DNA of 9,760 nucleotides from an uncultured Oscillospiraceae bacterium (GTDB lineage: Bacteria > Bacillota > Clostridia > Oscillospirales > Ruminococcaceae). This document shows, piece by piece, positions 1 to 9,760 of this stretch. The DNA is taken from NCBI GenBank assembly GCA_900546885.1, contig UREN01000069.1, positions 1-9,760 on the forward strand. The letters run 5' to 3'. The notes below the pieces were generated by a model. That model did no database searches. It was not told where the DNA came from and saw only the letters and a program-made list of their open reading frames with translations. Position numbers and translations under genes: made by a program. Numbering within the stretch: position 1 is the first letter of the stretch; each line of letters begins with the position of its first letter.

Positions 1-53
1 CGGCATACGAGATCACTGTGTGACTGGAGTTCAGACGTGTGCTCTTCCGATCT
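1..53 (-). other. Illumina TruSeq indexed adapter (artefact)
   Basis: This is library adapter, not genomic DNA. It reads as the reverse complement of the TruSeq indexed adapter: part of the P7 flow-cell end (CGGCATACGAGAT), the hexamer CACTGT (index ACAGTG on the other strand), then the read-2 primer site ending in CTCTTCCGATCT at 53. Biological sequence begins at 54. The final adapter T joined to the genomic AG creates an artificial TAG at 53-55, which wrongly closes the reading frame of the first gene. The match to the known oligonucleotide is from memory but is complete over all 53 bases. Confidence 0.98.
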
Positions 54-55
54 AG

Positions 56-976
56 GCGGGCACACCGCGGCGCCGTGCCCGCGGCGGAAAGCGCATGGCC
101 GCCCTGCTGCTGGCGGCGGCGCTGGCCTGCGGCGTGCTGGCGGCCGGGGCGGCGGGCGCCTTTGCCTGGGGCGCAGACTTTGCGGCCTTTTTGGGCTTTG
201 AGCAGCAGCAACTGCCCCTTTTGGGCGAGCTGAGCCAGGGCCTGGGCCTGACGCAGACGGTGGGGGACGCCTCTATTACGCTGGAGGGCGTGCTGGGCGA
301 CAACCACTGCGTGTATATTCCCTTCACCGTCACCGCGCCGCCGGGCACGCAGCTGCAAAGCGCGCAGGAATATAATTTTGACGTGGCCTCGTTTCAAACA
401 GACGCGCCGGACGCCACGGCCGTCACCCTTCAGGCCCTGCCCGGCGGGCAGGCGGCCGAAAACCAGCTTCGCTTTGTGCTGATGGCCAGCGTGTCCACCC
501 CGCTGAGCGGGCGGACGGCGCAGATAGAGCTATGGAACATGTACCACAACTCGGCCCCCGGCGCGGGCGAGCGCCTGCACGACGGGGACGCCGTGGTGCC
601 GGGGCATTTCAGCTTTGCCTTCCGGCTGGAATACGAGCCCGCGGGCGTCAGCCTGCTGGAAGGGCCCGCCCAGGCGGGCCTGGAAACCCCGCTGGAAACG
701 CTGGAGCTTTCGCCCATTTCGGTGTACCTGCAGCTTGCAGAGCCAGCGGCGGACAGCGGCCGGGCCGCCCTGATGGATGTGCCCGTGGCGCTGTGCTTTG
801 CAGACGGCACGCGCCTACCCATTGTAAGCTGGTGGGACATTCAGCAGGGCGCCGCGGGCGTGCCGGGCAGGCGCTTTCAGGCACAGGACAGCCTGATTAT
901 TCAGCTTTTGCAGGCGCAGGATATGGAGCAGATAACCGCTGTGGAGGTGAACGGCACGGCCTTTCCGCTGGAATGA
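56..976 (+). CDS. DUF4179-like membrane-anchored protein, 5'-truncated
   Basis: This is the C-terminal part of a probable single-pass membrane protein; the start lies beyond the contig end. The first ATG (95) gives 293 residues but has no convincing Shine-Dalgarno. The frame stays open back to the adapter, and the 13 codons before that ATG encode a strongly basic stretch (RRRARGGKR just before the Met). A long Ala/Leu/Gly hydrophobic segment follows (residues about 1-26 counted from that Met). This is the layout of a cytoplasmic juxtamembrane tail and a membrane helix. The outer part opens with an AFAWGADFAAFLGF-like segment, then a beta-rich region with SITLEGVLGDNHCVYIPFTV, which resembles DUF4179 proteins of Firmicutes. 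In that family the cytoplasmic N-terminus is often anti-sigma-factor-like and pairs with an ECF sigma factor encoded upstream; both would be missing here. The stop is TGA at 974-976, four bases before the next promoter. Family assignment is moderate, and anti-sigma function is inference. Confidence 0.72.
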   Translation, partial: AGTPRRRARGGKRMAALLLAAALACGVLAAGAAGAFAWGADFAAFLGFEQQQLPLLGELSQGLGLTQTVGDASITLEGVLGDNHCVYIPFTVTAPPGTQLQSAQEYNFDVASFQTDAPDATAVTLQALPGGQAAENQLRFVLMASVSTPLSGRTAQIELWNMYHNSAPGAGERLHDGDAVVPGHFSFAFRLEYEPAGVSLLEGPAQAGLETPLETLELSPISVYLQLAEPAADSGRAALMDVPVALCFADGTRLPIVSWWDIQQGAAGVPGRRFQAQDSLIIQLLQAQDMEQITAVEVNGTAFPLE

Positions 977-979
977 GGT

Positions 980-1008
980 TTGACAAACCGCGCCCGGCCT
1001 GTTATATT
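980..1008 (+). promoter_or_regulatory. Sigma-A-type promoter of the Rrf2 gene
   Basis: A perfect -35 box TTGACA (980-985) and a -10 box TATATT (1003-1008) are separated by exactly 17 bp. The predicted start is near 1014-1016. This places the regulator under its own promoter, beginning immediately after the stop codon of the preceding gene, with no terminator visible between the two. The boxes are seen directly; activity is inferred. Confidence 0.85.
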
Positions 1009-1035
1009 AAACTATAGTGAAACGGTATAGTTAAA
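1007..1035 (+). promoter_or_regulatory. Inverted repeat, probable Rrf2 operator
   Basis: AACTATA (1010-1016) and TATAGTT (1026-1032) are perfect 7-bp inverted arms around a 9-bp centre. The arms extend to 10 bp each (1007-1016 and 1026-1035) with one mismatched pair. The left arm also lies in a self-complementary octamer, ACTATAGT (1011-1018). The site begins at the -10 box, covers the predicted transcription start and touches the Shine-Dalgarno. A bound dimer would block initiation, so negative autoregulation by the downstream Rrf2 protein is the simplest reading. The symmetry is observed; the binding protein is inferred. Confidence 0.68.
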
Positions 1036-1049
1036 AGGAGGCCGGGCCG

Positions 1050-1454
1050 GTGTATATCACGCAGGAGACGGATTACGCCATTCGCATTGTGTATTGCCTT
1101 GCCAAAAGCGGGGCGCGGCGCGATGCGCGCAGCATCAGCGAAGAGATGTGCATTTCGCTGCGCTTTGCCCTGAAAATACTGGGCAAGCTGGCCCAGGGTG
1201 GGCTGGTATCCAGCTTTAAGGGCAACCGCGGCGGCTACGAGCTGGCGCGCAGCGCAAAGGACATCAGCCTGAAGGACGTGATTGACGTGGTGGAGGGCCC
1301 GTGGCGGCTGACGCGCTGTGCAGACGACAGCGCGGCGTGCAACCGCAGCGCGCAGGACACCTGCGCCTTCCGGCGCGAGATGTGCCGCATTTCCCAGCGC
1401 ATCAACGAAGAGCTTGCGGCCGTGGATTTTGCGGCCCTTGCAGCCAGAAAATAA
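1050..1454 (+). CDS. Rrf2-family transcriptional regulator, probable Fe-S sensor
   Basis: A 134-residue DNA-binding regulator of normal Rrf2 length. The start is GTG at 1050, chosen because AAAAGGAGG (1033-1041) lies 8 nt upstream and the protein begins MYITQETDYAIRI, the usual Rrf2 N-terminus. Residues about 1-60 form the winged helix-turn-helix, with recognition-helix segment SLRFALKILGKL and wing NRGGYELA, followed by the typical ISLKDVIDVVEGP. The C-terminal part has C90-x6-C97-x7-C105-x6-C112, and the context RC...CNR...CAF matches a Clostridial Rrf2 subgroup I recall. IscR and NsrR bind an Fe-S cluster through three cysteines in this region, though with C-x5/6-C-x5-C spacing, so cluster binding is likely but unproven. 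Two further cysteines (C16, C34) lie in the DNA-binding domain. No target operon is adjacent, so the signal cannot be named. Probable autoregulation through the inverted repeat at 1007-1035. Confidence 0.93.
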   Translation: MYITQETDYAIRIVYCLAKSGARRDARSISEEMCISLRFALKILGKLAQGGLVSSFKGNRGGYELARSAKDISLKDVIDVVEGPWRLTRCADDSAACNRSAQDTCAFRREMCRISQRINEELAAVDFAALAARK

Positions 1455-1473
1455 GCCGGGCCCCGCGCCCGGC
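1455..1473 (+). other. G+C-rich hairpin directly after the Rrf2 stop
   Basis: GCCGGGC (1455-1461) and GCCCGGC (1467-1473) form a perfect 7-bp stem with a 5-nt loop, starting at the base after the TAA. It is followed by CAAAGG with no T-run, so on its own it is not a standard intrinsic terminator. It may protect the mRNA 3' end or act together with the larger hairpin 18 bp downstream. Confidence 0.45.
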
Positions 1474-1491
1474 CAAAGGCAGATAAGTTTC

Positions 1492-1528
1492 GCCCCGCGC
1501 GCGGCCAGCCGGCCGCGCGCGGGGCTTT
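1492..1528 (+). terminator. Probable terminator of the Rrf2 gene
   Basis: GCCCCGCGCGCGGCC (1492-1506) pairs without mismatch with GGCCGCGCGCGGGGC (1511-1525), a 15-bp all-G/C stem with a 4-nt loop (AGCC). Only TTT (1526-1528) follows before GCGC, so the U-tract is short. The stem is exceptionally stable and sits 37 bp past the stop codon with nothing coding after it, hence the terminator call. The weak T-run keeps confidence moderate. On the opposite strand no T-run follows, so it is not obviously bidirectional. Confidence 0.65.
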
Positions 1529-1860
1529 GCGCTGCCAGGGTGCCGCCCCTGCCCGGGAAGGGCAGAAGGGCAAAGCGGGCTGGCGGGCAAGGCGGGCCGG
1601 TGGCCTGTGTGGGGCCCGCGGGCCCCTTTGGCGCACAGCGGCCTGGGGCGCGGGGCAGGGAAGGCATGGCACAGCCGGGCGCCGCGCCGTGCGGTCCGCC
1701 GGGGTGTTTGCTCCCCTCCCCGCGCACAGTGCCGCACGCCTGCCGCGCGCCTGCGCGCAGGGGGCTGCGCCGTGCTATTGCCGGGCCCGCGCGCGCCGCG
1801 CGGTGGGGCTGTGCAAAAGCCCTGCGCGCAAAAACAACACACGCACCCGGGTGAACCAAT
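1529..1860. other. Very G+C-rich non-coding spacer
   Basis: About 330 bp with no gene I can support. Several frames stay open, but the translations are Ala/Pro/Arg/Gly-rich with no family resemblance, no Shine-Dalgarno and the same content on both strands, as expected where stop codons are depleted by G+C. It contains small inverted repeats: CTGCCC/GGGCAG at 1549-1565, a 16-bp palindrome at 1611-1626, CTGCGCGCAG at 1751-1760 and GGGCT/AGCCC at 1806-1822. I looked for tRNA, SRP RNA, tmRNA and RNase P RNA signature motifs and saw none. Confidence 0.6.
1611..1626. repeat. 16-bp perfect palindrome
   Basis: GGGGCCCGCGGGCCCC is identical to its reverse complement. It lies mid-spacer and is followed by TTTGG. 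As DNA it could be a protein site. As RNA it would fold only with a strained loop, so it is not a good hairpin. In sequence this G+C-rich a palindrome of this size is only mildly unexpected. Confidence 0.5.
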
Positions 1861-1894
1861 TGCGATTTTTGGCTTTATTTTTTTGGTTTTTCCC

Positions 1895-1923
1895 TTGACG
1901 GCGCGCTTTTTCCGTCTTATAAT
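1895..1923 (+). promoter_or_regulatory. Main promoter of rpoBC
   Basis: The -35 box TTGACG (1895-1900) and a perfect -10 box TATAAT (1918-1923) are 17 bp apart. Three T-tracts just upstream (1866-1870, 1878-1884, 1887-1891), in an otherwise G+C-rich contig, resemble an UP element or intrinsically bent DNA that would raise promoter strength. The likely start is A1928 or A1931. This is the strongest promoter signature in the window and directly serves rpoB. Confidence 0.9.
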
Positions 1924-1927
1924 GCTT

Positions 1928-2081
1928 ATCATGTATCATCATGGCCTTGTCTGCCCCTGCGCCAAAAAAATGCCGAAAATATTTGTGCATTTTGACGATT
2001 TTTGCCCCGGCAGAAGGGCCGCTTTACGCGGTGTTACGAAGAAGCGGAACATGCTGAAAAAATAAGGAGTGGTCGCAAATT
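1928..2081 (+). other. rpoB 5' leader (about 150 nt)
   Basis: Predicted untranslated leader from the promoter to the rpoB ATG, less G+C-rich than the genes. CCGC (2019-2022) can pair with GCGG (2028-2031). Alternatively CCGCTT (2019-2024) pairs with AAGCGG (2042-2047). These are mutually exclusive folds just upstream of the Shine-Dalgarno AAGGAG (2064-2069). A 44-codon frame, ATG 1931 to TAA 2063-2065, runs through the leader and its stop overlaps that Shine-Dalgarno. I do not recognise a known riboswitch or ribosomal-protein leader. Whether the folds regulate anything is unknown. Confidence 0.5.
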
Positions 2082-5780
<3,699 letters not shown>

Positions 5781-5787
5781 CACCGGC

Positions 5788-5820
5788 GCCGCGCGCCGCG
5801 CTGAGGGCACAGCGCGCGGC
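5788..5820 (+). other. Hairpin in the rpoB-rpoC intergenic gap
   Basis: The 84-bp gap between rpoB and rpoC holds two competing stems. GCCGCGCG (5788-5795) can pair with CGCGCGGC (5813-5820). Alternatively CGCGCTG (5797-5803) pairs with CAGCGCG (5810-5816) around a 6-nt loop. Only TTT follows, three bases on (5824-5826), so full termination is unlikely. A processing site or partial attenuator adjusting the beta to beta-prime ratio is possible but unproven. No promoter boxes are evident in the gap, supporting cotranscription. Confidence 0.45.
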
Positions 5821-5864
5821 CGCTTTCACGAAACAGGAACATCGAGAAAGAAAGGGTTCGATTC

Positions 5865-9443
<3,579 letters not shown>

Positions 9444-9548
9444 TTTGCCCGCCGGGTGAAACCGGGCGAAAGCGCGGCATGTGCCCGGCGGCACAGACGC
9501 CGCGCCCTTGGCGAATGGATGAGATTTGCATTGCTTGAAAAACAGAGC

Positions 9549-9595
9549 GCCGGGCGCGCGGGGCGGTTGCAGCCGTTCCGCGCGCCCGGCTTTTT
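9549..9595 (+). terminator. Intrinsic terminator of rpoBC
   Basis: GCCGGGCGCGCGG (9549-9561) pairs perfectly with CCGCGCGCCCGGC (9578-9590). The stem continues through two G-U pairs and three more G-C pairs to give 18 bp around a TTGCAG loop, followed at once by TTTTT (9591-9595). It lies 105 bp past the rpoC stop. The stretch in between holds weaker pairings, such as CGCCGGG (9450-9456) with CCCGGCG (9484-9490), and no gene. An A-run (9538-9542) precedes the stem, so weak termination on the other strand is possible. The remaining 96 bp up to the adapter contain nothing I recognise. Confidence 0.93.
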
Positions 9596-9691
9596 GCGGC
9601 GGCGGGCTTGCACTTTCTGGCGCACGCCGGCCCTGCCGGGCACACAGGGCGGCGGCCCCGCTACGTGCCCCGGCCCGCAAAGCCCCAAAGC

Positions 9692-9760
9692 AGATCGGAA
9701 GAGCACACGTCTGAACTCCAGTCACACAGTGATCTCGTATGCCGTCTTCTGCTTGAAAAA
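9692..9760 (+). other. Illumina TruSeq indexed adapter plus poly-A (artefact)
   Basis: AGATCGGAAGAGC begins at 9692, followed by the rest of the TruSeq indexed adapter, index ACAGTG (TruSeq index 5) at 9726-9731, and the P7 end finishing CTTCTGCTTG at 9755. The last five A (9756-9760) are the usual base calls when a read runs off the end of the library molecule. Positions 9692-9744 are the exact reverse complement of 1-53. None of this is genomic. Confidence 0.99.

Noticed and set aside
1529..1860. A structured non-coding RNA in the spacer.
   Set aside because: Many small inverted repeats exist, but this is expected at such G+C content. There is no clear promoter, no terminator at its end, and no signature of SRP RNA, tmRNA, RNase P RNA or tRNA.
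1402..1932. Several open frames of 120-180 codons on both strands across the G+C-rich spacer.
   Set aside because: They overlap each other in many frames, consist mainly of Ala, Arg, Pro and Gly, lack ribosome sites and resemble no protein family. G+C richness alone explains them.

Overview
The window is an assembled bacterial contig of housekeeping content, and I found no novel multi-gene system in it. Both outer edges are not biological. Positions 1-53 and 9692-9760 are Illumina TruSeq indexed-adapter sequence (index ACAGTG) in inverted orientation. Only about 54-9691 is genomic.

The organism looks like a G+C-rich member of Bacillota, class Clostridia, possibly an Oscillospiraceae-like gut lineage. 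The reasons are RpoB and RpoC of Gram-positive length and architecture (1232 and 1192 residues, no proteobacterial beta-prime insertion), an Rrf2 regulator of a type I associate with Clostridia, a DUF4179-like membrane protein, and consensus sigma-A promoters. The family and genus are my inference only.

Layout, all genes on the plus strand. (1) 56-976: the C-terminal part of a membrane-anchored, DUF4179-like protein, truncated by the contig end. (2) 980-1454: an Rrf2-family regulator with a near-consensus promoter (TTGACA, 17 bp, TATATT), an inverted repeat over the likely transcription start that looks like its own operator, a strong Shine-Dalgarno, and a cysteine pattern suggesting an Fe-S cluster. 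(3) 1455-1860: two G+C-rich hairpins, the second a probable terminator, then a very G+C-rich spacer with no recognisable gene. (4) 1866-2081: a T-tract-rich stretch, a near-perfect promoter (TTGACG, 17 bp, TATAAT) and a leader of about 150 nt. (5) 2082-5780 rpoB and 5865-9443 rpoC, the two large catalytic subunits of RNA polymerase, separated by 84 bp with a hairpin. (6) 9549-9595: a textbook intrinsic terminator.

rpoB and rpoC together form the active-centre cleft of RNA polymerase and appear to be made from one bicistronic transcript with its own promoter and terminator. This differs from the common arrangement, in which rplKAJL reads into rpoBC and ribosomal or elongation-factor genes follow. 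The two upstream genes look like independent units with regulatory roles and no evident functional link to rpoBC.
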